Shown: one piece after another, positions 45,356 through 52,350 of the stretch | How the letters are laid out: every line of letters starts with the position of its first letter | Numbering within the stretch: the stretch's first letter is position 1 | Source: Candidatus Binatia bacterium | GTDB lineage: Bacteria > Desulfobacterota > Binatia > UBA1149 > CAITLU01 | Length of the DNA stretch: 52,350 nucleotides | Assembly: GCA_036493895.1 (NCBI GenBank) | Contig: DASXOZ010000041.1 | Location: 86,054 to 138,403 of the forward strand | Direction of reading: 5' to 3' | Notes under the pieces: model-generated | What the model saw: the letters and a program-made list of their open reading frames with translations, nothing else | What the model was told of the DNA's origin: nothing | Database searches by the model: none | Position numbers and translations under genes: made by a program

Positions 45356-45446
45356 CGCCGGGAACGGGTCTCCGGGGAGAGAACCCAGAGAGTGGTCAAC
45401 TGATTCCGTTAACTACGCGCCTTCGAGAGCGGCGTATGGTTAACAC
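45356..45446 (+). repeat. Structured GTTAAC repeat, copy 2 (right part)
   Basis: The sequence from about 45356 to 45446 aligns with the right third of copy 1: hairpin GGGTCTC-CGGG-GAGAGAACCC, then GAGAGTGGTCAACTGATT, GTTAACTACGC, CCTTCGAGAGCG and TGGTTAACA in the same order and spacing. Stem bases differ from copy 1 but pairing is largely kept. It lies in the 270-base gap between the Sel1-repeat gene and the stop of the pentapeptide-repeat gene. Confidence 0.78.
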
Positions 45447-45477
45447 CCTCACCCCAAGCCCCCGCAGCATGGAACAC

Positions 45478-47208
45478 TCACGGGCTGCAGCTTGCCGGCA
45501 GCTGTCCCGCGAGGTGTCCGCAACATGAGCCACCATCAACGGTGCTATTGGTCCCATCGGGGCAGGTAGTATTGTTCCACTGCACTGAATCGAGAACGGT
45601 CCCGGTCAGGGTCGCGGATTGAAGATCCACACTAGTGAGATTGGCGCCTGTCATCACAGCATCCTCAAGAAACGCGGATGAAAGGTCTGTACCGGACAGG
45701 TCGGCGCCAGTCATAATCGTTCGTGCTAGTCCGGCCTGACTTAGATGCAGGTTGTGCAGGTCCGCTCCAGAAAGGTCCCCGTCGTATAAGTCCACCCTGG
45801 GTCCGTACAGGTTTCCACCGCGGCAGGTCCAGTCGGCGGGCAGGCCGATCGGACACGCCATCACTCCGAGTCCATTGTCCTGTTGAGAAAGGATCGCACC
45901 ACTTAGATCAACGGCGCTCAGATCAAAGCTGCTCAGGTCAACACCCTGAAATCCGGCGTCTATCGCTCCGCTAAGATGTGCTCCAGTCAGAATTGCGAAA
46001 TCAAAGTAGACACCGGTAAAAGTCGCGCCGGTGAGATTCGCGCCAGTCAGGTCAGAGTAATAGAAGAATAGGTCGGTGAGGTCAGCGTTCGATAGATCCG
46101 CTCCCTGAAACGTTGTCTGCAAGACTTGCGCATCTGTCAGCACTCTGCCGTGCAGGTCGCTGCCGTCGAGATCAAGGTCGGAAAGATTGACGCCAGGTCC
46201 AGTGAGGGCATTGCCACCGCACGCCCACGAGGTGGGGAGAGTAGCCGGACACCCCGACACGATGCCAGTCTGAAGGGCAGTGACATTCGTCACGGCCGCG
46301 AGATCGATGCCGCTGAGATTCGCCCCAGTAACCTTTGCCTGGCGAAAATCCGCGCCCACGACGTCGGCATCGTGGAGATCTGCGTTTTGAAAGTCCGCGT
46401 AGGGGCAGTACGTTCCCTCCAGATTTGCGCCGGCGAAAACGGCAGCCGAGACGTCTGATAGCCAAAGCGAAGAACCGTGAAGATCGGCCCCTGTCAGATC
46501 GGCGCCCGGAAGAAGATTTGTCGTACTCAGATCCTGTCCGCTCAGATCTGCGCCCCTCAGGTACATTGCAATTGTCCGGGCGACTTCGTTTATGGAGAGC
46601 CATACCTCGTTCGATCCCGGACAGGAGGATCCGTCCAATGCGGCATCAAAGCTCGGCGCGAACTTCTCATAACAGCCGAACCAGTTCGTCTTTGGTTTGA
46701 TGCTGTCGTGCAGAACAAGCCCGCGTGCAATTTTGTTGTCACAGCCGACTACACGCGCAGCAATCCCGTTGCGGCCGATCACACACTTAACTTGATCCGC
46801 CGTCGTCGCCGTCGCTGCGCCCAAAAGACTCAGGATCGCGTCCTCGCTTGAAACGACCGCGGCCCAAGCCGCCGACGCATCACCTACGAGCGAACACGGC
46901 CCAACCGACTCCGCCAATTGAAAGGTAGAAATGAGCTTGGACTCGCAAGTGCTCAGATCCAACGTGGTTCCATACTGCATCGAGCCATTGTTTCGTTTCA
47001 CCACGCATCGGAGCGCGTCGGCTGTCGCCTTCGCCTTCCCGGCGCTGCAGGTGCTGGTCGGGGCGATGCCGGCCGCCGACTGGGATGCGGCGGTCAAGAG
47101 AAACGCACCAACAAGCGCGCCAACGATCCTATGCGGGCCCTGACGAAGAAGACGGGTTTGTGACTGAATCGACTGGAGCCAGAACACTTTCTGTATCCGT
47201 TGGCGCAT
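45478..47208 (-). CDS. Secreted pentapeptide-repeat protein
   Basis: The 576-residue product has an unusually long basic N-region (27 residues), then a hydrophobic export segment (IVGALVGAFLLTAASQSAAG). Residues about 53-190 form a Cys-rich helical domain with repeated C-x3-K...C spacing (CSAGKAKATADALRCVVKR, CESKL, CVIGRNG, CDNKIARGLVL). From about residue 215 to 560 there are dozens of A(D/N)LxX pentapeptide repeats (GADLTGADLHG, NADLHDADVVGADF, GADLSNADL, GANLTGATF) broken by two CP-x-LP-x-x-W-x-C inserts, forming a right-handed quadrilateral helix. The start is ATG at 47208 with GGAG six bases upstream. Pentapeptide proteins are usually cytoplasmic or thylakoid; an exported one suggests a structural or binding role. 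Confidence 0.87.
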   Translation of the reverse strand: MRQRIQKVFWLQSIQSQTRLLRQGPHRIVGALVGAFLLTAASQSAAGIAPTSTCSAGKAKATADALRCVVKRNNGSMQYGTTLDLSTCESKLISTFQLAESVGPCSLVGDASAAWAAVVSSEDAILSLLGAATATTADQVKCVIGRNGIAARVVGCDNKIARGLVLHDSIKPKTNWFGCYEKFAPSFDAALDGSSCPGSNEVWLSINEVARTIAMYLRGADLSGQDLSTTNLLPGADLTGADLHGSSLWLSDVSAAVFAGANLEGTYCPYADFQNADLHDADVVGADFRQAKVTGANLSGIDLAAVTNVTALQTGIVSGCPATLPTSWACGGNALTGPGVNLSDLDLDGSDLHGRVLTDAQVLQTTFQGADLSNADLTDLFFYYSDLTGANLTGATFTGVYFDFAILTGAHLSGAIDAGFQGVDLSSFDLSAVDLSGAILSQQDNGLGVMACPIGLPADWTCRGGNLYGPRVDLYDGDLSGADLHNLHLSQAGLARTIMTGADLSGTDLSSAFLEDAVMTGANLTSVDLQSATLTGTVLDSVQWNNTTCPDGTNSTVDGGSCCGHLAGQLPASCSP

Positions 47209-47599
47209 TCTAGCTCCTCTGCGGGGTAGCGTTTCTAAGGGCGACGGTGACAGGATCGTCCTCTGGCAAGTTTGAAACAAGTTAAAACCTCCGCGCGCCA
47301 CGGTTCTCGGCCTGAAGCTACTCGATGACTCCTGGTGGCTAAGCTTCGCCCAACCAGCCATGACCGCGAGGCGAAATTGGAAGAATGGCGTGACCACGGG
47401 CGCCAACATACGCTCCAACCGCAGGCCAAGGCCGTTCGCTAACGTCGCAAGCAAGACCGCCTGGTCGCTCGCGCTTTTGATCGGCTGGATTTTGGCACAC
47501 TACGGGGACGCCTCATGCACAAGGGTATCACCCAAGCCGCGTTCGATGTTTGATGAACGCGGGGTGCAAGATGGCTGCTCTGCCGGGGAGGACAAATCG
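47209..47599. other. 391-base divergent spacer, no gene seen
   Basis: This is the non-coding stretch between the divergent pentapeptide-repeat and lectin genes. It must hold both promoters, but I could not place convincing -35/-10 boxes. Open frames crossing it (for example the in-frame extension of the lectin ORF from 47360) lack a signal or domain of their own. A ribosome-binding site GGGGAGGA lies just before 47600. Confidence 0.5.
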
Positions 47600-48607
47600 A
47601 TGTCGAAAATTGGACTGGCATTAGGTTTGATGATGGTCGTTCTCGCGACCGCGGGACGGGCGAATGCCACCGACATCTCTGCGAGAGGGATTTCGATCAG
47701 AGAGGGCGGCAAACTCACCCATCGGCAGGTCCGCGTTTCGTCGCGCGACGCGGCTATCCTGTTGCCGAATGGCGTCACCCCCTCAGCGGCAATCCACGTC
47801 TATAGCGCGAACGATGATTTCTGCTTCAAGATGCAGGCCGGCACAGGCTGGACGAACGATGGCTCAAGCTGGGCGTACGCGGACGAGGGAACGGGAAACG
47901 TCGCCTCCGTAACGAACGGGAAGCTCGTCATGAATCTCAAGTCGGGCGTCGCGTACTCGCTCAACGACGCGCCTCAAGCCGAAGTAAACGTGCAGGTCCA
48001 ATTCGGCGACGGTCAACGGTACTGCCTGCACTGCAACGGAATCGAGATCATCCAGAACGACGCAAGGCGGTACAGTGGCAAGTATTGCTCGTCTTCTGTT
48101 TGCGATGCGGAGCCCGAAAGTTGCGACCCTCTCGTAGAATACGATTGGAGGGAATGGCCCGTGAGCGAAGGCGGCAATGGGCATTTCTATGCCGTGACCG
48201 CACCGTACGGCACCTGGTACGAGTCTCGGGATAAAGCGATTGCTGCCGGCGGACACCTCGTGACGATCAACGATGCCGCAGAGAACGACTGGCTGCGTCA
48301 ACAGTACGGGACGCCAGGGCAGTTCGGCCAGGGTCTCTGGACAGGCTTCAACGACCTCGGAACCGAAGGTCACTGGGAATGGGTTGGAGGCGACGGTGGC
48401 TGGTGGGAGAACGGTAACCCGGCGAGCACGAGCTATGCGAACTGGTATCAGGGCACGCCCGAGCCCAATGGGGGTCTCGGCGAAAACGCCATGATCATTA
48501 ACTACTCCGACTACAGCGGCGACAACCGCCACGGAACGTGGACCGACGCTGATGAGAACCGCACGGACTTCAAGGGTGGGATTATCGAACTTGACGGCCC
48601 GCCTTAG
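47600..48607 (+). CDS. Secreted C-type lectin-like domain protein
   Basis: A 335-residue exported protein with signal peptide IGLALGLMMVVLATAGRANA. Residues about 25-180 form an unassigned beta-rich region with a Cys cluster (YCLHCNGIE, YCSSSVCDAEPESC). Residues about 195-335 are a C-type lectin-like fold: HFYAVTAPYGTWYESRDKAIAAGGHLVTINDAAENDWL, LWTGFNDLGTEGHWEWVGG, ANWYQGTPEPNGGLGENAMII and GTWTDADENR. The EPN triplet plus the W-x-D segment are the calcium- and mannose-type binding residues of canonical lectins. The usual domain disulfides are absent, as in many bacterial members. The start is ATG at 47600 after GGGGAGGA; the longer frame from 47360 is rejected. Repeat copy 3 follows 37 bases after the stop. 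Confidence 0.87.
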   Translation: MSKIGLALGLMMVVLATAGRANATDISARGISIREGGKLTHRQVRVSSRDAAILLPNGVTPSAAIHVYSANDDFCFKMQAGTGWTNDGSSWAYADEGTGNVASVTNGKLVMNLKSGVAYSLNDAPQAEVNVQVQFGDGQRYCLHCNGIEIIQNDARRYSGKYCSSSVCDAEPESCDPLVEYDWREWPVSEGGNGHFYAVTAPYGTWYESRDKAIAAGGHLVTINDAAENDWLRQQYGTPGQFGQGLWTGFNDLGTEGHWEWVGGDGGWWENGNPASTSYANWYQGTPEPNGGLGENAMIINYSDYSGDNRHGTWTDADENRTDFKGGIIELDGPP

Positions 48608-48643
48608 CGGCGAGCGCGCGCTCGAGGGAGAACCCGCGACGGC

Positions 48644-48810
48644 GGCGCGAAATCCGCGTGATGTCGCGAGGGTTTCCGACTTCGAACAAGCACGACGCGG
48701 CTATCGGCTGTTAACCAGAGCGGCTGCTGAGAGCGTCGATCCAAGGCTGAACGAGGCGAATTTCACTCTCAGAACGGCGCTCTGGGGAGAGAATTCTGAG
48801 AGTGGTTAAC
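48644..48810 (+). repeat. Structured GTTAAC repeat, copy 3 (left part)
   Basis: It aligns with copy 1 from GGCGCGAAATCC to GAGTGGTTAAC over about 165 bases, including the exact segment GTGATGTCGCGAGGGTTT, the CTGTTAACCAG box, GAGAGCG-x-CGATCC and the nested hairpin. In this copy the outer hairpin arms are CTCTCAGAA/TTCTGAGAG (9 bp, perfect). Similarity to copy 1 stops right after GTGGTTAACT. Confidence 0.8.
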
Positions 48811-49475
48811 TAACAGTCATCCGATTTCAAGATCACGGTGGTGCTCGCCTGAGTCGCGGCTGGGCGACGTCGTGGAGAGACTGATCTTCGCGCAGAGTCC
48901 GATGACCAACTCGTCAGGACGCGACAGTGGCGCACCCACATCCGCGAACGGGCGCAACGGCGAGCGCTACCGGTGGATCTCCTCTGCCGCCGATAGCGAT
49001 CGCCGCCGTCCGCAATTGAGCCGTTCCCGAGTGTGGCGCAAACCTGTTCACGCAGCCCACAAGACCGGCCAGTCGCAACGTCTATACTGGGCCGACGCAG
49101 ACCTTGATGCCAACGGCCCGAGCTGCCGTCCATCACCTCCTGGTCGGTCAGCTCGGCAAATCACCGATGCGAATCCGCGGGCCTGAGCTGGCGTTCATGC
49201 ACCTACGTCGTCGGTGGAAGCCGCGCGGCCTCGGCTCGGAAACCGTCGCGCGATTGGTCACGTCTCCGTCGGCTGAGTTTCGGCACACGACGCGGTCGGT
49301 GCCCGCTTTTTGGTAAATTGCTGGGCGGAACAATCCTGCTCGCCGTGGATGGCTCTAAACGCGAATGTTCGAGAACGCCGCGAGCAGCAGTCCCCTCCTC
49401 GAGCAGGAATCGCTCGGGAGGGGACCTTGTTCAGCCCGGAGTTATCTGTGCGGGTCTCGCCCCGAGACGACGCCA
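48811..49475. other. 665-base stretch without a convincing gene; one hairpin
   Basis: Open frames here are short, overlap on both strands, and show no domain, signal peptide or ribosome-binding site. A stem of 13 bp with one bulge occurs at 49391-49424 (TCCCCTCC..CGAGC / GCTCG..GGAGGGGA, loop AGGAATC), about 50 bases past the end of the beta-helix gene on the minus strand. It may serve as its terminator, although no T run follows. This could be decayed island DNA. Confidence 0.45.
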
Positions 49476-50333
49476 CTACTGTTCGATTGTGTAGTCCACA
49501 AAGCTGACATTCGCTCCGATGAAACTTCCACAATAGGTGATGTCGGCAGTGCATCCCCCTACCGTCCTTGAACAATTGCATGTCGTTCCGGATGTAATTG
49601 CTAGACCCCTCATGTCTACTGAACTGAGGATCCCACTGTCGTGGAGAATGTTCACCGCATTGCCTGCCAGTAGGGTGTTGGTGAGCGTGTTGCTGGTCGA
49701 ATTATAAACACCGTTGTCGTTATCGTGGATACTTGAGCCGGTGACGGTAGTCGAGCCGTACAGGGTGATGCCAACACCGGCCCCTCCTCCCTTGACGCCG
49801 GATACCTCGCTCGTATTGACGGTCCTGAAACCGTCGATTCCTACACTGCTCGTAATAGTTGGATCGAGGGCGATCTTGGCCGAGTTGACCTGAGCGGCGA
49901 CGGTCGTGAAGGAGTTGACGATTCCGGAACCCCATCCCCCTGCAATGTAGACGGTGTTAACCTGAGTCGTGCCGGACGATGCCGACACGTCGACCGCGAT
50001 GGCCGTACCGCACGATATACCAGCCGGACATGTAAAGGGCTCAGAGGTGTAGCCTCCAGTGAATTTGACGCCTCTGCCAAGGTGCAGGCACGTTGCGCCG
50101 ACGCTTCCTGTCGCAGTATCGCGCTGAATCACCTCGCACGACCCCGTGCCGGGATAGATCTTGACCGTCTGGCCGCAGATAACGTGGTTCATGCCCCCGG
50201 AACTCGTATCGTTGGTAGAGATCGGGCTCGCTTGCGAAACTCCAGTACCAACTTGGCAGTTCGCAAGAGCTCGATTCGGAAGCGCGGCAGCAAGAAGAAC
50301 AAACGACAGCAAGAAGAACATGGAATGTTTCAT
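49476..50333 (-). CDS. Secreted protein, probable right-handed beta-helix
   Basis: The 285-residue exported product has signal peptide MFFLLSFVLLAAALPNRALA. The mature part has many Ser/Thr/Gly/Asn and short beta turns. The stretch TVTGSSIHDNDNGVYNSTSNTLTNTLLAGNAVNILHDSG shows the I-x-x-N-x-x-G-[IV] rungs typical of parallel beta-helix (pectate-lyase-like) proteins. Eight or more Cys suggest disulfides. I recognise no catalytic residues and no named family. The start is ATG at 50333 with GAAGGAA at suitable distance; the frame upstream to 50417 lacks support. It is another exported protein of the island. Confidence 0.72.
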   Translation of the reverse strand: MKHSMFFLLSFVLLAAALPNRALANCQVGTGVSQASPISTNDTSSGGMNHVICGQTVKIYPGTGSCEVIQRDTATGSVGATCLHLGRGVKFTGGYTSEPFTCPAGISCGTAIAVDVSASSGTTQVNTVYIAGGWGSGIVNSFTTVAAQVNSAKIALDPTITSSVGIDGFRTVNTSEVSGVKGGGAGVGITLYGSTTVTGSSIHDNDNGVYNSTSNTLTNTLLAGNAVNILHDSGILSSVDMRGLAITSGTTCNCSRTVGGCTADITYCGSFIGANVSFVDYTIEQ

Positions 50334-50888
50334 ACGGCAAAGTTCCTTCTCAGTTTTAACAATGGATCGGACAGTAGCGCGAGTTGATTCTCGACGCATA
50401 TTGCGGCCCCGCGTCATTGACGCAAGCTCCTAGGTCTTGTTCTCTTCACGGAAAATGTCGAGCTTAGACAAACGTCAGTGACCGTCGCGCGCGATATACG
50501 CGTAAAAGGCTTCCTAGCGAGAGTCAGCACGTAGCGCTGCTAACATCGCCGTCAGTATGTGCTTTCTTTTTGTGGCGACTCTCACAGCGGTTCCATTTTT
50601 TTTTAGGGCGGTCGAAGCAGATCTGCCACGAGTTGTGCGATCGATAAGGTGGCACTTCCATGCAGAGGCGCCGCTGGAAACGTTGCCGAGTACCGCACGA
50701 TATTCTAACTGGCCAACGAGCAATCGCGGCTCCGCACCTTTTTACGGCCCGACAAATTGCCATCGTGAAGGGCGAATTTTGACGAGTACTCGTCAAGTCG
50801 ACCCGGGAACGGCCACCGAAACCGGAAGTGGTCGCCAACTCGTGGCATTCCCCGCTCTTGGCGCAGCCAGCGCACCGGCTTGAGCGGT
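50334..50888. other. Intergenic stretch, nothing recognised
   Basis: About 555 bases upstream of the beta-helix gene. Only short, overlapping open frames without domain features are present. A run of nine or ten T near 50590 follows no strong stem. Confidence 0.45.
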
Positions 50889-50983
50889 ATCTGGAGTTCA
50901 CGATGCCCAGACCCCGTCCGCGGTATGCGGCCGATTTGCGAGATCGCTTAGTCGATCTGGTTCGCAGAGGGCGATCCCGTAAG
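50889..50983 (+). pseudogene. Relic of IS3-family orfA 5' end
   Basis: About 93 bases, from GGAGTTCACGATGCCCAGA through the codons for YAADLRDRLVDLVR, closely match the start of the orfA at 51675 (roughly a dozen differences). Similarity ends abruptly at about 50983 and no left terminal sequence is recognisable upstream. It is a decayed fragment of the same kind of element. Confidence 0.75.
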
Positions 50984-51322
50984 GTGCCAAAACTCCGCCG
51001 AGCTCTACGCAGCCTCCCGACAGTAGAATTTCAGCACACCGCCGAGTTCAGGATGAACCTGAAGCGCCGCGATTTCTTCGCTACCCCTGCGCGACGTTCG
51101 TCGTAAGAAGCCTGTGACGCCGAGAACGTCGGTCCCAACAAGTCTGTAAGTCCGAGAAGGGTGCGCCTTTTCGCGCTAGCCCTTGGACATAGATCTGGAC
51201 TCGAGTGTATGAAGCGCTCGCGCGAGCACTTCTGCCTTCTACGCTCGCTCGTACCCAGTCGATTGTGAACGGTCGTTTGGACCGGTTGGCTGGCACTAAC
51301 CCTAAGGTGCGAGGTGGCATGC

Positions 51323-51620
51323 GTGAGCGATCAGCAAGCAACCCAAAACCCGGCGTTATCAGGGCGGGAAGAGTCGAACGCCTCTACTCGCCGCCTCCAC
51401 TTAGGAATCGCCGTGGCCGGATGGCTATTCATCTTCGGACTGGCCAACGTTGTGCCATCCGAACCGTACCGAATGTGCTTCGATCCTACGGTCGCGCCAC
51501 CGCAAACTCGGCTGAATCAGTACCGCAGCATGCCGCTAGCGATGCCGTTGTTTCCGACGGGCTGCCTCGACAGTCGGCCGATAGTTGTGGCCGAGCAGAT
51601 CGACAAGTCCGCAGCAGGCA
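51323..51620 (+). pseudogene. Possible small membrane protein gene cut by the IS element
   Basis: An open frame from GTG at 51323 (GAGG at 51311-51314) encodes a short polar start, one membrane segment (LHLGIAVAGWLFIFGLANVV) and a following extracytoplasmic stretch (SEPYRMCFDPTVAPP, MPLFPTGCLDS). It runs without a stop into the left end of the IS element at about 51621, so the natural C-terminus is lost. No family is recognised. The 340 bases before it, from 50984, hold nothing clear. The call is tentative. Confidence 0.35.
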
Positions 51621-51674
51621 TGGAGTTCCCCCGGTTTCGTGGACACCTAACCGCTATGGTAACAGGAGTTCACG

Positions 51675-51989
51675 ATGCCCAGAACCCGCCCGCAGTATGC
51701 GGCCGATTTGCGTGATCGCTTAGTCGATTTGGTTCGCAACGGCCGATCCCCTGAAAAACTGGCTGAAGAGTTCGAACCCTCTGCTGCAACGATCCGCAAC
51801 TGGACGAAGCAGGCCGAGCGCGACGGGGGCAAGAGAAAGGACGGACTGACGACCGACGAGCGCGAGGAACTGCGCGGGCTGCGCCGCGAGAACCGTCGCC
51901 TGCGCGAGGAGGTCGAGATCCTGGGAAAGGCGACGGCCTGGTTCGCCAAGGAGTTTGGGGGGACGCCGAAGCGGCGTTCGAACTCGTGA
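51675..51989 (+). CDS. IS3-family transposase OrfA
   Basis: A 104-residue protein: N-terminal helix-turn-helix (DLRDRLVDLVRNGRSPEKLAEEFEPSAATIRNWTKQAERD), a basic linker (GGKRKDGL), and a leucine-zipper-like helix (EREELRGLRRENRRLREEVEILGKATAWFAKE), the standard OrfA layout. It binds the IS ends and, when fused to OrfB by frameshifting, forms the active transposase. The start is ATG at 51675 with CAGGAG upstream. The stop overlaps the GTG that begins the OrfB reading (GTGA). Confidence 0.93.
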   Translation: MPRTRPQYAADLRDRLVDLVRNGRSPEKLAEEFEPSAATIRNWTKQAERDGGKRKDGLTTDEREELRGLRRENRRLREEVEILGKATAWFAKEFGGTPKRRSNS

Positions 51990-52350
51990 AGGCGAACCAG
52001 GCCGAGCACAGCGTCACAAGCCTGTGTCGCGTGCTGAATGTTTCGACGAGCGGATACTACGCCTGGTTGAAATGAACGCCGTCGCGTCGTGAACAACGCG
52101 ATCGCGAGCTCGTCGGCGAGATCCACCGGATCCACAAAATGTCGCGCACAAGCTACGGCTCGCCCCGAATCCACCGTGAGTTTCGTGACGACGGAATCCG
52201 CATCGGCCGAAAGCGCGTCGAGCGCCTGATGAAGCGGGAAAACCTCGTGGGAATCAGTCGTCGCAAGTGGATTCGTACGACGGAGCGCTGCCGTGGCGCA
52301 AGGCCGGCGCCGGATCTGGTAGATCGCAGGTTCATTGCCGACGGCCCGAA
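51986..52350 (+). pseudogene. IS3-family transposase OrfB with an in-frame stop (continues off the window)
   Basis: In the -1 frame relative to orfA the translation reads VKANQAEHSVTSLCRVLNVSTSGYYAWLK, then a TGA at 52073-52075, then TPSRREQRDRELVGEIHRIHKMSRTSYGSPRIHREF and RIGRKRVERLMKRENLVGISRRK. This is the conserved N-terminal part of OrfB up to the start of the DDE core. Relatives have Arg or another sense codon at the stop position (CGA to TGA is one change), so OrfB is truncated after about 29 codons unless the stop is read through. The catalytic DDE region is beyond the window. Confidence 0.8.

Larger units (their letters stand above)
51621..52350 (+). mobile_element. IS3-family insertion sequence, left end and most of its length (runs off the window)
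   Basis: The left end begins near TGGAGTTCCCCCGGTTTCG at 51621, an IS3-type terminal sequence (CCGGTTTCGTGGACACC). It is followed by orfA (51675-51989) and an overlapping orfB frame that continues past the window. A G run at 51957-51962 (TTT-GGGGGG) just before the end of orfA is a plausible -1 frameshift site joining the two. The right end and target duplication are outside the window. Confidence 0.82.

Noticed and set aside
41455..48810. Classical integron cassette array with attC sites
   Set aside because: GTTAAC boxes and foldable elements are suggestive, but modules hold several genes in mixed orientation, element orientation relative to genes is not uniform, and no integrase is in view. 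Kept as a new repeat family instead.
48872..49507. Several 60-100-codon ORFs after repeat copy 3
   Set aside because: They overlap on both strands, lack ribosome-binding sites and show no recognisable composition or domain.

Overview
The window is GC-rich bacterial chromosome with dense, mostly minus-strand coding. The lipoproteins, the Tat component and the ComEC-type channel suggest a Gram-negative cell. Secreted proteins ending in dockerin-like calcium-loop pairs with Thr-rich linkers, giant Cys-rich repeat proteins, and abundant sulfatase/alkaline-phosphatase-superfamily enzymes remind me of uncultured Deltaproteobacteria-like lineages such as Binatota. That placement is inference; no rRNA is present.

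Layout. 1-4785: the start of nadC, then valS (both minus), and on the plus strand a VOC/glyoxalase-fold protein and an MFS transporter. 4862-13900: one 3012-residue secreted subtilisin-like protease whose C-terminal three quarters is two arrays of Cys-rich repeats (about 41 units of 32 residues, then 10-12 units of about 55 residues), a dockerin-like pair and a Thr-rich tail. 14098-15619: flavin reductase, tRNA-Leu(CAG), a single-pass membrane protein and tatA. 15716-24911: a tightly packed minus-strand string hisS, aspS, lipoprotein, folD, gcvT, gcvH, gcvPA, gcvPB, in which the glycine cleavage system sits beside the methylene-THF enzyme FolD. 25100-29063: a small dockerin-like secreted protein, a formylglycine-generating enzyme and its probable substrate, a Tat-exported arylsulfatase. 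29229-35856: comEC, uvrC and uvrB. 36067-41195: an anchored coiled-coil protein, a lipoprotein phosphodiesterase/AP-superfamily enzyme, a sulfatase-like protein without the formylglycine Cys, and a LamG-like protein with a dockerin-like pair.

From tRNA-Asn(GTT) at 41379 to the window end the character changes: visibly more A/T, sparser genes, and a run of secreted or repeat-built proteins (six-Asp-box propeller, Sel1 repeats, pentapeptide repeats, C-type lectin, probable beta-helix). An apparently new structured repeat (three copies at 41515, 45356 and 48644) punctuates this stretch. It ends in IS3-family sequence, one relic and one nearly intact left end. I read it as a genomic island downstream of tRNA-Asn.

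The features most likely to be new are the disintegrin-loop-like protease array with visible block duplications, the dockerin-like module shared by three otherwise unrelated exported proteins, and the structured GTTAAC repeat of the island.
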